Notes: a model not told the origin generated them from the letters alone. DNA of 64,000 nt from Ostrinia nubilalis (GCF_963855985.1 NC_087092.1:17856001-17920000); one strand, 5' to 3'. Numbered from the stretch's first letter, positions 22,801 to 35,876 are shown. Program-made: numbers and translations.

Positions 22801-25800
22801 CACCGGATTGCGTCAAACTTGCGAAATGCTTATAATTAGAACAAAATGGAAATATTGGAAATGCGTGAATTTCACGCTTGGGCAGCGCGCGCGCAGAGAA
22901 TGCGATTGAGTGAATAATTAATATTATTATACTATAATATTGTATTTTACTACTCGGAGGACGATATAGGCTAAACAAGTGATATTATTTGACACCTCTT
23001 TCATAATACTTATCTCGAGATTATGGGCTCTACCCTAGAAAAGATAATGTGTAGTAGAATGAACATTGAACATGAACTGAGTCTCATTTACCCTAACTGG
23101 CTGCCTGTGGGTCTAGTCAAAACGCACTTTAAAATCGCAAACCCATCGCAAACCAGTCGCAAACAAACAAACAAATCGCAAAAGAGGTCGATAACAAAAA
23201 AGGCTTAGTCAAACGGCAAAAAATCGAATCGCAAAGCCCTACCTATCGATAATCGAAAGACTGGATTGAAATTTCCCATACAAAGGCTTAGCCAACATGC
23301 ATTTATGACTCAATCAAAATCGAATCGAATCGCAACACCCGCCATTTTCATTGCGATTACTTAAACCCCGGTGATAAGCTTCGATTATATCGAAAACCAA
23401 TAGGGTGAGTTGCACCACCTAACTTTGACCGTAACTATGACGTTAACCGGTGTTTTTTGTATGGAGTTTGACAGACTTTAGACGTTTGTCAAAGTTAAAC
23501 TAAGATGGTGCAACCCACCCTAAGGCTGTTTTGACAAATCCGTATCGCGATGTCGTTTTGACAGCTAGTTTGACAGCGAAGCATAGACGTAAACAGAGAG
23601 CAGAAAGAAGGAAGAAACTAATTTAAAAAAAAAAAGCTAGAAAAAGTAAAAACAATCGCAAAGTCATAGACATTTTTTAACTTTTATTCGATTTTGAATG
23701 AACTTTTATATCGCCGCGTCGTTGGTGGTTCAATGTGCATTTTGGCTGCCATTTTCCGATCGAATCGAATCACTGGTGACGCGGCGACTGACATTAGTGA
23801 AAACTTCACATTGGTTTGCGATGGCATTTTGACTAGACCCACTGGTCATTTGACAAAAGTTTTTTTTTTTTTTTTAATGGCAACCAAACCTCTCTGGGAG
23901 GTTTATTTCTGCCAATGTCGAGTGAAAATTGACATAGTTATCAATAGAACGTGGGTGTTTCAGTTCTATTGATTTTCCATGGATTCCGTGGAGTTAAGTA
24001 TGCCCGTAAGCAGGTTTCAAGACGCCACCGGGTCCAAAGCGACACTCGATGCGCGCTCAAATTCGAAGTATTTCAATGTTTTTTATAATTTATCACTTCA
24101 CTGCACTTTAGAACACAAAATAACACCAAATTTGTACACTTAAGTCCAATAAATAATAAATTGAAACCATTAAAACAGATCGACCATGCTTCCCGTTCAA
24201 CTACCCTCCACGGAATCTCGACAAAAGTTCATATTGCAACAACTAGAGGCAAAATCCTAGTGTCAGATTTCATGGGCCACTTTCTGTCTGACATGGTAAC
24301 CTTGACAAATATTATGTTACCTTTACAGATCATTCATATTTGGGTGTTAAACTTTCTGCCGGTTTCAACTTGCCTAATTTAAATAAGTAGACTAGGTAAT
24401 TGAAATGGATTCATTTCCATTAAAAATCTGTAATGAACTTTGAACTGCAACTGTCGTGCCCTGCGTGCACAAACAACAGCACGCAGGAAGATTAAATGAA
24501 TGCTACTGACAATGCCACTTTTGTAGCGGAGTTTTCGGCTGACACTGTTTAAGTTTGTTGTCGATACGACAAGAAGAAGAAGAAAAACTGAAAGACAGCA
24601 GGTACCTGGACACCTGTATGTACAGTCACGGAATGAAAAGGTTCGTCAGTTTTCAAATTGATTCCTTCAACGAATCGCGAGCACATATTACCTTTTGAAA
24701 CTATGTTACAGAATAATCTAGAGTTAGAGAAAATAATCTTTAACTGTTCGTCAGCAAAGTTCAAAATTATTCAGATCAAAGTTGTTTGACGATTTATCTT
24801 GTCAAGAAGATTATTATGATTGATAAACTAATACCTTCTTGTTGATTCAACCTGCCATTATTATTTCTAATAAATAAAAAAAACTATTGTCAATTGGTCA
24901 ATGTCATCATTGCATTGCACTGATGGGATAGAAAAATAAACAAGCAAAACCTTATTCGTTAGCAAACGTCATATTTATTTAAATGTTAGCAGCACTGTTT
25001 CTTGCACTGTTATGTTGGCAGGTTTGACTCTTACAGTACCTAGTGCAAGCGAAAACCGACACTAAGGTGACGAACCTTTTCATTCCGCGACTGTACATAT
25101 TACCAGTTAAAATAAGACAACAGGAAATCCTTAATGTTGTAAAATAAAATTAATCTATCGATAAACTTGACGAATCTGTGACTCTATCAGTGAAAGAAGA
25201 ACGGTCACGCCCCATACAAAAAAACCCAGACCCGACAGAAACGAGACATACATCAGTTTTTTTGTCATGTCTTAATTAGTTAAATTATATATTTTTTATA
25301 TTCGAAATCTATGTATAACACCAAAATATTACCCTTTGTTTTTGTTCAGGCGTTATACAAAAACTAATACAAAATGCCTATTTATCACCAAAATTCGTAA
25401 ATGTATGTACCTAAATGTCTATTACAGCTGCTATGGAATGTATCTAGGTGACCTGGAGATACAGCCGGATTATACAGGGTGGTTATACATATGGAACGAT
25501 AAGTGATCTCACTCGATTATTTCTAAACAATAGATACAAGATATCGAAAAACTAGTTACTGATTTTGAAAGTGCTTCACGAGCTCTTTCAAATGGTACCA
25601 ATAATACAGATTATGGAAGCTGGTAACATTGAATTTTTGGATTTTGTAACTTCTCCTTTCCACCCTGTATAATCCGGCTGTATCTCCAGGTCACCTAGAT
25701 ACATTCCATAGCAGCTGTAATAGACATTTAGGTACATACATTTACCATACATATTTTGGTGATAAATAGGCATTTTGTATTAGTTTTTGTATAACGCCTG

Positions 25801-28800
25801 AACAAAAACAAAGGGTAATATTTTGGTGTTATACATAGATTTCGAATATAAAAAATATATAATTTAACTAATTAAGACATGACAAAAAAAATGAGGTATG
25901 TCTTGTTTCTGTCGGGCCTGGGTCACAGATGACCGTTCTTCTTTGTATCAGTTTTTATCGCGCTAATTAAAAAACCTTTCACAATATCATTTCAATACTA
26001 AAAGCAATCCAATAATTAAAATCAGAGGAGTGAACTGTCCACTTTTCGCTTAGCCAATCAATACGCAAACAACTCCATGTTTCGGATGGCCAGTCGCACG
26101 CGCAGTCGCGCATGTGACGTAACGCGCGCAATTATTGTCAAGCGCGTGTCATCTGGTTTCTTCACGAGGCGCTGATTCGAAACCACACTCTAGTAGATCA
26201 TTCTCGAAACTTCGCAGTAGTATGTGAAAATCCCGAGAAATTAGGTTGTCCGACACGGAAAATATTTTTCTATAGCGGATACGTAAGGCGTCATTGTTTT
26301 TTGCCAGTCAGCAGCCAGCACAATGAAAGAAGACATACCTACGAGTAATTTATTGTATTCTTCTTTATCATTTGGGCTGCAACAGCTAAGGTCACAGACT
26401 CACAGTCATGGTTTCAGACCTTGATTGTCACCTTAGCTATTGCTATTGGCCAAAGTACTTATGGCTTAGGCTTAGATAAAGACTTGTGAAAAGTGAGTTC
26501 ACCTGGAATCTCAGACACAACAGATTCCAACACACAAGCATTTTTTTTTCGGGAAAATCCTTAAAGCTTATTTTATTCAATTAAATAAACCCTGAAACTA
26601 ATTAAATATCTTAACAGAAGAAAATGTAGAGTTCGCTCTATGAAATGTCTTGCTTAGTAGGTACTTATTTATTTTTAAGTTGATTAACTTAATTGCCTCA
26701 TGCCGCTCAAGACAACGTTTTATTTGTCATTGTTTATGAAATTCGACAGTTAGCCTCACAAAAAGACCTTTAGCCGATTATGGCAATTGAAAAACTACAA
26801 AACGCCGGTAATCAGTTATTATCTAACAGACATTGACCCGGATCCCCTCACGCCAAACAATGATCGGCTCCCAGCCTGATATATCTGGCATGAGGAACAT
26901 TCGGCGGTGGGAATCGAAGCCGTGACCCCCGCGAGGCGCTAGCAAACAAACACGTATTGTCTTATTTTTACACTATTCTACAATGCTTTAGGCGGCCATT
27001 ATGTAAGCAAACAGCGAGCTACGTAACCCGTGGAACAATGTCCAGGCCGCTTCATTGCGGATTGTATCATAGCAAAGCAATTGATAAAACAAACACGATT
27101 GCAATTTGATTTCAATTGTAACTTTGTGAAGGGTTTGATGCAGTAAAACATTGTAATTTAGTACCTACCAATATTCATAAACATCGTGTCTACCACTCGT
27201 TACGCTGCCAACATTCAAGTTTATTTTCTTTATTTCATTTTAATTAAAAGAAACAAAATATTTTTTATTTGAGTTTAAGGTTACTACTTCTGAATGTAGT
27301 AGGTACGAGTAGATTTAATGAAGTCTAATTATATTGAAAACTACTCGAACATACCTATTTGCATATTAGATGGTATTGTTACCCGAAACGGACAAAACGT
27401 TTTACAGCACGAGGATGCAGTGCATCCTGTTGTAATTGGAGACCTGGCCAGCTGGGGATGTAATTAATCAGATTAATATCCTCGATTAACCGTAGGTTTC
27501 CACTTTTCCCGAATAACCGATATCCGACACGCCACGGTTTCTGCGAAGACCGAACTCTGCGTGTTCGCTTTGGCGGGAAGTCGTAATGTGTTCAATAAAA
27601 CAAACCTGAGCCCCGATTACGGTAACTTTTAACGTCTACAATCCAGACGCGTTTCTGATTCTGCAATACGATTGGTCAAAACAGCTGACGTACGCTGTTG
27701 AACGACCAATCGTATCGCAGAATCGAGAAGCGTGTCTGGATTGTTGACGTTAAAAATTACCGTAATCGGGGCTCAGGGAATATGTTCCATTAGCAGTTTA
27801 ACAGTACATTATTATTCTGTGGTTTAACGAACATATATTTTTCAAGTTATTTGTAGCAATAAAAGTCAGTTTAATTTTGAAATAAACGATCAGAGAAGTG
27901 ATAATGAAGGTTTTACTATGAGTAATTGTTAATTGGTCGTTAACCACACATATTTTTACAAATTTGGGGGCGTCCATAAATTACGTGAGACAATTTTGGC
28001 TATTTTTCAACCCCCCCGCCCCCCTTGGTGAGATTTGGTGAGATTTTGCCTGACCCCCTCCCCCACCCCCGAATCTCACGTGATATTTAAAAAAATCCGA
28101 AATTTTATAGTTTTGGAGTAATATAACTGAGAATCATTTTTTTTTGTGTGCTTTAACGTAGTTGCTAACGAGTGCATCAAAAATATCTATAAAGTTAAGA
28201 TTTTAGTTCTTGAAAGTATCTGCTAGGGACGCTCATCATACATTTAATGTATGCCGATTGTGTAAAGTCGCACTAAGCCCACTGATTACGAATAGATCCA
28301 GAAAAACACGTGTAGTGACAGCGGTTAGTACTAGGGTCACATTGTTTTTTACAGAAGTACCTAGTCTAATTGTTCCTTTCTACAAAATCACTAATAATCT
28401 ATCAAAATCGATTTTGATAAAAAAATAACTTGTTTTATAATTTTCGTAATTTCGTCATTTATTCTGCAATTTAGTATTCACACATGCAGACGGAAGCATT
28501 TTTAGTTTTATTTGTTTAGACTGTATAGAATAAAATGACATTATCATCATACAAATATCATTTTTTAGTCCTGACAAGGTTTCGATATGTCTGGCTGTCT
28601 GTCTGTCTGTCCAAGGTTTTGCTTGGAAACTATTGGCACTAGGGAGCTGTAATTTTGTAGAGGTATGTATATTAATCACGCCGACAAAACGGTAGAATAA
28701 AATTTTGAAAAAAAAAATTTTTTTTAGGGTAGCTCCCCTACATGTAAAGTGGGGATGATTTTATTTTCGTCTTCTACCCCATCGTGTGGGTATCGTTGGA

Positions 28801-31800
28801 TAGATCTTTTAAAATGGCTTTGGGGTTTCTAAGACCATTTTTCGATTTAGGGATCCGTTTGCAAAATGTTAAAGTTTAAAGTGCCAATTTTTGTCCGAGT
28901 AGGGCGTTCCCCCCCACTAAAAACTAAACTGTTGGCTTGATAAATCTGGAAAAATTCAAGATTATAGCTTTTTATGAACTTTCAAGAAAAACTATAGCGG
29001 TTAAGATAGATCAGTTAGTTCAAGAGTAATAGTCGTTTTACTCATGTATTATAAAATTTCATACCTAATAAAAATTCCTTAGAAGAAAATATTAAAAGTG
29101 ACTTTAGATGAAGTAATTGCTTACTTCTGAAATATATTGTGATAACGACGGACAACTAAGGAACCCTACACTGCGCGTGGCATGACACGCACTTGGCCAA
29201 TTTTTTTACTTAAGATTTAACCCAGTTTTCTGGCAAACTCTATTTCTCTATTTCTTGTGGAAAAAAATACGTGATATTTCCCGAGACCCCCCCTCTCCCC
29301 CACGTGAGATTTGGTGAGGTTTTTGTTGCCCCCTCCCCCCCCTAAAAGCCTCACGTAATTTATGGACGCCCCCTTTCCAAATATTACCCAATAAATGTTT
29401 TGAAAATACGCGATGGTCCATTTCCTCTGACGATTTTCAGTTTGCACTACAAGGATATCGAAATAAAAAAAATGTTATGATTGAATTCGATAAAGTTTGA
29501 AACCTTCGCAATTACTTTTCAATCCGCTAATTACATGGTACTTAATGATATCAGCTTTGGCAGCGTGTATCCTTTGCCCAATAAAATACGCTGTTTATAA
29601 CAGTATTTGTTAATCAAGTTACTCTAGCTAATTCATTATGAGGAGACCCGTGCCTTGTGCTAATATTAGAAGATATTTATATCTCTTTTATTTATAAACC
29701 AATTAAGAAATTATGATAATGACTTCTAATTAGAGAAGAACTTTCAAAACAAATAAATAATGATTGCTAAAGTAGTCATGTAATATCTGGCAATTAAATA
29801 ATAAGCTGCAAAATTAGAAGCAAATTACGGAACTAGCGGAGGTCAAGTATGTCCAATGCCATCATTTGACATCGTCAGGTGCCTACCTAATTCGACCTGC
29901 CATTATCAACGTAGCAATTATTTTCTAACTAAAAATCTGCAATTATGAGAAAAACTTATAGCTGATGATAAGTCAACACTAACACTATGGTCAATAAATT
30001 AGTGTTTAGACATAATTCAAAGGGACAAAGTTTATGTGCCAATAATTTATGATTGATTATGCTTAGGTACGAAACACAGGCTATTGAAAATCTAATTATT
30101 GAGTGTTATTGATAACAGCGCGAAAAAAGGTCCAAAATCTGTTTGCTAGATATCATCGGTTCTTAAGGGTAAGTTACTTTCAAGTTAAAGTAATAGATGG
30201 AAAAACAACAAAGTTTTTAGAATGTTACAGAAAATTTTTAATTGTAGTCGATAATATCGAAGATAGATACCTACGTGATTAATAAACCTTTGACAATAAA
30301 GAAAAACATTAGACGAAAGAATGTAACAATGGCGCCTGTCATAGTTTAATAAACAGCCGAGAACTGTGATAAAACTTATATAATAACAGAGGGGGCCGCA
30401 ACAGTGCGTGATGTTTGATAACAACCATTGTCCGCCGCCGGCTGACGAGGGCGCCGGTAAAAAACACCAGAAACTTATTATATGTTATAAGTAGTTTCCA
30501 GTGACACGAGGTCTCATTTTCTTTCTGGCAGTAGGAGATGATGCTTATCCAGTAGATTATACGTTGATCTCAAATAATGCATGCGTTTTTAGAATTTAAG
30601 TAAGTTTTGTTAATGGTTATTTCAGTTTATTATTGTTGTTGAGATCCTTGACTATTGTTTTCTTATTTATCTTTTTTCCCATTGGATGTCGGTATTGCCG
30701 TTATTTGGATGTTTTTCAATTTACTAACAATTCTGTATTGTTGTTGCAGGTCATTCGCGATTTACTTGTTAATCGTCATACTAATACCTGAATCACCGGT
30801 GAGTGCCTTCACAATCCGTAGAGCGAGAACTACTACGTTAAAGTCCGTGGATTTGGATCTCGCAGCAGAAGGAAGTGCCTTATTGGAGGTGAAAAGCGAA
30901 TCGTCAAAGTTGAACAATGAAAGGGAGTACATTAAATACGGCACTAGAAAATCTTCCATCAGAAACTCGGCTAATATTTTAGGACCAGACAATAAGTTTG
31001 CTTCAGCTGGTAAGAGAGTTGCGATACAAACTACCACGCCGAAACTGCCGAACGAGAGTGATGACGTCACAAAGCAATCTGATCACACAACGATACGAAA
31101 AAACACAGAAACGACTACACAACATGCTATTGGTAAAGCAGATACATTTAAAGCCAGAGCAGAGTCTATTGCCAATGCCTCAAATAAAAGGAACAGTTCC
31201 ATTCCAGTTGAATCAACTTCACAAAGTTTAAAAATCCAAACTCAAGTAACAAATGATGACAGTGATTATTATTCAACAAGTACTGAATGTTCGGAGGCAG
31301 ACAGCTCTGGTACAGACGACACACACATAACAACTACTGGATTTATAACGACAGATAACCCGACAGAAGAAACAACTACACTTGTCACAAAACCTCAAGA
31401 CGACTCAATCAGCTCGGACACAACAAAAGAAGAAATTATAATTTATCAAATCATTAAAAAAAGTACTACACCGCAAACTAAATTTGAAACTGACACCACA
31501 AAATTGGATGAAGTTGAGAAAGACACCACTGCAACGGATTCTACAGCACAGACAGAAGCCATGGTTGGAGCATTTTCTAATTCACCAACTAACGATCCTT
31601 CGTGGAAGAAATATACCACTATTGAAAGAAAACGTATAATCCCGACTCCAGAAACTGAGGGTGTAACCACTGAGGCTGAAGAATTGGAGAAAGCCGAATC
31701 TGTTTCATCAAGAATAACGTTAGAAAACGCCGTAAGCGGTTATCCAACAACACAAGGACTTAACTCAAATACGAGGACCACCGCCTTAGAAACAGAAGGT

Positions 31801-34001
31801 TTGAAATGGTCTTCCACATCGCAAGTTTTTAATAATATACCTGAAACGGGAACTGAGTCGTTACCCTCGACTCGTCCCTTAGGCTCAGAAATCAAAAATG
31901 AACAGAATCTTCGTGGTTCTCTGGCTTCGAGAAGAGCTGGCTATTTAGATTTGTCCGCAAGACAAGACACTGATGAAGCGACCACCACGGAACAATATGA
32001 AGATGTTAAACTAAATGAAACAGAACTACTTGGGTCTATGTTCGAGATAGACACACAAGATAATGATGGACCTGAATTAAAGAATTCTACTATAGTAGAA
32101 TCGCAGAGTCAGTTGGTAAGTTATTACAGTACCTACTATGTCATAAGATACTTTAAGACAACTTTATCAGCTTATTAAAGTAACAGTTCTCAAGTTTTAC
32201 AATAACTTTGCATTATACTTAGATTTTGCATAAAATTAACCCATCTGATTTAATGGCTAGTTTCTTACATTGATTTGTTATTTTACAGGCCGATGATGCA
32301 ATAAAAGAAGAATTAATGAAAGAAGCCGTACTAAGCGACCACGAGGAGAATTCTAAAAGATACAGCAAAGAACAACAAGATATCAACAAAGTAAAGCCTC
32401 TCGAAAACAATGCAGACGACTCTCTCAGTGTTAAACCAATCAGTCTCGGAAAAAACGCTCTTTACACCTCAAGGTCGAACTACAAACCCATGAAGAAAAT
32501 AGAAGTGCAGCCGTCGAAACCTTACATAAGACACCCCGATGACAACAGCTGGAGAAATGAAAGCCTTAGTTACCTGGGTATCGTGTTTAAAGCTAAAAAC
32601 GCATCTAAACCATTCACTCAAGTACTGAAGAACAAAACAGAGGCTGAGCTGAATAACTGGTCTGAAAAGGAAAATAAAAATGAAGTACCAGATTTGAGAG
32701 AGAGGCTTGAAAAAATAGCAGAAGTAAGAAAGTCTAAAAAGAAGAAGTTAAATCAATTCGGTGATATGGTTTATAGTGACTACGAAGAAAACTCGGGTGA
32801 AACCTCCAGTACTCCGAAACAGGACGCGGTTCCTGTACCAGTGATGGACATAGAGGGGCCACTTTTCTTTAAGAGTTTTCCAACGACGCCTTCAGTAAGA
32901 AAAGAAGTTGCAACACAACCCACGATTACACCCGGCGTGTACATGTACAAGGAGGAGACAGTCACTACCACTAAAAAACCAAAGAAGATGAATAAATTCG
33001 CCGAATACTATGACACCACCGACGAGTACGATGCCGATTACCTCAGCCTATCCAAAATAGACTTGAAGAAGTTTACTACGCATCTGTTCGGCAAGGACAA
33101 GGTCACAACTCCTGCCACGATGCCCACGATGTTTACCAAACCGATGAAAACTATGCTGCCGGACAGGAGGCCCACTGTGCAGTACTTCCCACCGCGCGAG
33201 AAGCCGCGCAGCGAGCCCCAGAAGGTCAACATAAACGATTATGACAGCGATTTCCAGAAAAAAGTGAACATGTTCGCGTACAGCGAGCCACCGAAGAGCT
33301 CCCCCGTGTCCCCCTTCACGCCGCCGCCCGCCTCCATGGAGTATAAGACCACGCAACGCCTCAAGGAGACCAGCGCAATACCGGGCAAGATGCGTCAATT
33401 CAAACCCGGCAATTTGGCGAAGACAGTTTACGATACGAGTCCGCCACGCGTAGTCGACCACAATAATAGATACCCGGCGAACAATGACGAAACGTTCAAC
33501 CGAGCGTCGTATGTCATCAGGCACTTCAAGGACCTGATCGACGAGGCCGTGAAGGACGACTACGACAAGAGCGCGGAGTTCATGCAGCCCTACACGGAGG
33601 CTCCGCTCGTAGGCGTCACCGCGGCTAAGGAGAGGGATCCGACGCGGGTGCGCCTCGACGACGATTATGATTACGACCCCAACTTCCGCAAGGACATACT
33701 GAGCAGGTTCGTGGACAACTTCAACCAGAACAGCGAGCGGTTCAAGGTGGATTTCCCGATCTTGTATAACAACAGCGTCGTGCACATGAAGGCGGATGAG
33801 AACGGGAGGGTGGTGGCGTCGTCGACTGCCTTCCTGAAGCGACAATACGGCGGGGCGCCTGCACCTTTGCCCGGTAGACCCTGCTGCGACATGAAGGTGG
33901 AGCTGTCGCCGGCCTACGAGCTGCACTACTACGTGCCTGAACAGGAGGAGAAGGAAGAGGCCGAAAAGCCCGCCACGATGCCCTTCAGCTATAGATTATG
34001 A
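19842..34001 (+). CDS. Secreted Thr/Ser-rich protein, three coding exons (1033 aa)
   Basis: Coding exons are 19842-19864 (23 nt; ATG TCG CCG TGC AAC ACT TAC AG|gtgagt), 30750-32115 and 32289-34001 (TGA). The first exon is inferred: its 2-nt overhang joins 30750 in frame and gives MSPCNTYRSFAIYLLIVILI followed by PESPVSA, a clean signal peptide with an Ala cleavage site. Its GC-rich surroundings look like a promoter-proximal exon. Exon 2 encodes a long Thr/Ser/Glu-rich, mucin-like, low-complexity region. Exon 3 encodes a charged, Tyr/Asp-rich region with repeated YDxDF/YD-Y-DPNFRK wording, a KRQYGG dibasic site and PGRPCCDMKVELSPAYELHY near the C-terminus. I know no named domain. The expected location is extracellular (matrix, cuticle or secreted glycoprotein). 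Confidence 0.78.
20595..20819 (+). CDS. Candidate 74-aa membrane-anchored frame (uncertain)
   Basis: ATG frame MIRNPSPTCHLITYVLIGFI..., with a hydrophobic stretch near residues 10-30 like a type II membrane anchor, then a GC-rich, polar segment (SSDPSVTMRLRAASAATHDK). The GC peak over the codons stands out from the AT-rich intron. It could be a 5' exon of a glycosyltransferase-like gene or a remnant; no donor and downstream exon could be assigned with confidence. Confidence 0.25.
   Translation: MIRNPSPTCHLITYVLIGFIAFFLYGQFSSFLRFSLIAESSDPSVTMRLRAASAATHDKDVAVVLLIYFFCYLH
23107..23842. mobile_element. TIR element with nested MITE
   Basis: GTGGGTCTAGTCAAAA at the left and TTTTGACTAGACCCAC at the right. 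Inside are many ATCGAATCG/TCGCAAA motifs in both orientations. A family C MITE (23401-23522) is inserted within it. Confidence 0.7.
23401..23522. mobile_element. Palindromic MITE (family C copy 2)
   Basis: TAGGGTGAGTTGCACCACCT ... AGATGGTGCAACCCACCCTA; the body matches 18169-18302. Confidence 0.85.
24618..25098. mobile_element. 481-bp non-autonomous TIR element
   Basis: ATGTACAGTCACGGAATGAA at the left matches the complement of the right end (one mismatch); TIRs are about 28 bp, also including AAAGGTTCGTCA. Noncoding interior. Confidence 0.75.
25191..25945. repeat. Foldback element with about 290-bp arms
   Basis: 25191-25482 is nearly the reverse complement of 25662-25945; the loop is about 180 bp. 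The arms differ mainly near the outer ends and by a small deletion (ATTCGTAAATG against ATATGTATGGTAAATG). The inner ends carry TATACAGGGTGG/CCACCCTGTATA. No protein. Confidence 0.88.
27606..27776. mobile_element. Palindromic MITE, 171 bp
   Basis: CTGAGCCCCGATTACGGTAA at the left and its complement at the right; near-palindromic throughout (ACGATTGGTC/GACCAATCGT in the centre). Confidence 0.85.
27966..29373. mobile_element. 1.4-kb element with GGGGGCGTCCATAAATTACG termini
   Basis: The two ends are inverted copies (GCGTCCATAAATTACGTGAG). C-rich subterminal runs occur at both sides. The interior contains a fragment (TTTTAGTTCTTGAAAGT ... CTAGGGACGCT) also found at 38893-38945, plus a (TGTC)n run. 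No transposase frame. Confidence 0.7.
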
Positions 34002-34984
34002 AACCGACGCGCCCCATTAGCTTACGATTAAGGTTTTGTAGCTGTAGATTGCCATAAAAACTTCAGTGGCCGGATAGAGAGCGACGGATACAACTTTTTC
34101 ACCGGGTATATTATCCAGTTGTGTTGAGTTTTCGTATTGTAGCAATTAATGTGTGCCTTATAAGTTATGAAAACTAATTAGTGCTAGTTAGATACTTTTA
34201 AAGTTAACTTAATTAGGAACCTAAATATAGGCTACACCTAAGTTTAATTACCTACTACTTAGGCGCCTGTTAATAACCGATGCTTGCGATTGGGCTTTTA
34301 AGTTGGATTTTGGAGGCATGAGTAAACATTTAATTTTGAGCTGTAAATGCAAGTTTCGATTATTAATACGAGCTGGAGATCTTGAGTAAACTTTGGATTG
34401 TCAGACGAGTCAGGTCCTTTATTTGGATGTTTCAGTGCTTGATAATCATAGTAATACCACAGGTAACACGGAATACCTAAATTGCTTCAGCGTTCTGTTG
34501 ATATTTTTCGTCTATTACTATGCTTATTAAATACGAAGCTCCTAGCAGTAAGCTAAAAATTGATTTCACTTGTACTGTAAACTACTTTTACTGTGCATTG
34601 TTGGTCACATTCAATGTTTCGTTAACAATTGTAACAGACAAATAACTAGGCATTGGTACCTGCTTTTGACAGTATGTGTAGACTGAATTTATTATGTATA
34701 ATTACATTGCCAAAGATGCACTGACTAAGATATTTAAGCCAAGATAATGTTGTAAATAGTATTTCTATCTTTTTGGTCAGTGTTGGCGACTGCACTCGTT
34801 CGTAACACTAACGAGTACTATATTTATTAAAGTAGTACTTAAAAATTTAAAATATTGAATCATAACGTTGGTAAATGAATGCGGCTTGAAGTTATGTATT
34901 AGATTACTTGTCGTATTTGATAACAGGTATTATGTGTTAAGGTTGTTACCTGTAATTCTAGTGACCGTGTTGTGAGCAAGTGAT

Positions 34985-34990
34985 AATAAA
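34985..34990 (+). terminator. Poly(A) signal of the secreted-protein gene
   Basis: AATAAA about 985 nt after the TGA, followed by T/GT-rich sequence. It fits a 1-kb 3' UTR. Confidence 0.45.
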
Positions 34991-35315
34991 CTTTCATGTT
35001 CGTAAGTAGTACATTACCTACGTATTGTTGCATTTTTATTGTCTACGAGACTATGGCAACGAGTATCTGGTCCAATCATATCAATTAATTCGCTTGATTG
35101 GCTTTTTTCACACACTGATTAAATTAACCATTAATAAATTGCTAGAAATCAATAATGGATTCGTTAAGTGTTAGAATTGCACCTATTTATTTTATGGAGT
35201 CAGCGAATTGGAACGAAGTAAACGAATTGATTCCCAAGTAAATACAATCAAATAATATAATATTAGCAAGACAGGTATAGACACTTAGATATTTAATAAG
35301 ATTTAGTAAACTTAC

Positions 35316-35444
35316 CACAATGGCGACCGGATTCCGTGCGGCGACACCCTGTCGCGTCGCTGGTGCCAGCGCCTCGCTTCGTTGCGGGTAGATCAATCCG
35401 ACGACAGGGATCATTGACAATGGCGAGCTTGAAGAAACACCTGT
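35316..35444 (-). CDS. Candidate internal exon of an unknown gene
   Basis: 129 nt, fully open in one frame (43 codons, beginning TGVSSSSPLSMIPVVGLIYP). It has a strong acceptor (ttttttcag|ACAG) and donor (ATTGTG|gtaagt), both phase 0. GC-rich against AT-rich flanks. A second open segment on the same strand (35626-35817) would join in frame. No domain recognised; a noncoding exon is possible. Confidence 0.35.
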
Positions 35445-35625
35445 CTGAAAAAACAGGTTGATTATCGTATGAATTAGGTACTTCAGTTAGTTGGAGAGAT
35501 CGGCAAGGGCAGAGGGGCAATACAAAACTGGTCCTAAAAATATTCACACTCATAAAAATAGTAGAGAAACACAATGAAATTAATTATTTCACTAACTTTG
35601 AAAATAATAGCAGATTAAATTGTAC

Positions 35626-35817
35626 CTTTTTTGGATGAGATTCCGTTTTTTCGTCAAAGTTGAATGCGCCATGATCACCAATGAAGAAAATGCAGGCAGT
35701 TGTAGATCGGCGCACAAATCGGTCTACCCTCTTTAAGTTGCTTCCGACGTTGGTACCACTATTCACTAACTCACTTTTAACTCGTACCTGATCTCGATAG
35801 ACTCTCGCTTCATCCGA
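35626..35817 (-). CDS. Candidate second exon of the same unknown gene
   Basis: Open in the frame that joins 35316-35444 at a GT donor (CCAAAAAAG|gtaca). It includes VRVKSELVNSGTNVGSNLKR and FVRRSTTACIFFIGDHGAF. No start codon or clear acceptor was found at its 5' side, so its status is doubtful. Confidence 0.25.
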
Positions 35818-35876
35818 TTAAGTTATCGTGTGTGGAAAAACAAAAATAAATTAAATCGAGAATATAGTTGGCCCAC

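Larger units (their letters stand above)
19865..30749 (+). other. Long first intron of the secreted-protein gene
   Basis: 10.9 kb, AT-rich, with inserted elements at 23107-23842, 23401-23522, 24618-25098, 25191-25945, 27606-27776 and 27966-29373. Apart from a small candidate frame at 20595-20819, no gene is seen. Acceptor at the end: ttgttgcag. Confidence 0.65.

Noticed and set aside
30655..30749. Upstream part of the exon 2 frame as coding
   Set aside because: It has a TTG start only and is followed by a strong acceptor (ttgttgcag); joining to 19842-19864 gives a better N-terminus.
33048..33926. 292-codon frame on the minus strand
   Set aside because: It is antisense to the GC-rich third exon of the secreted-protein gene, whose frame has splice and signal-peptide support.
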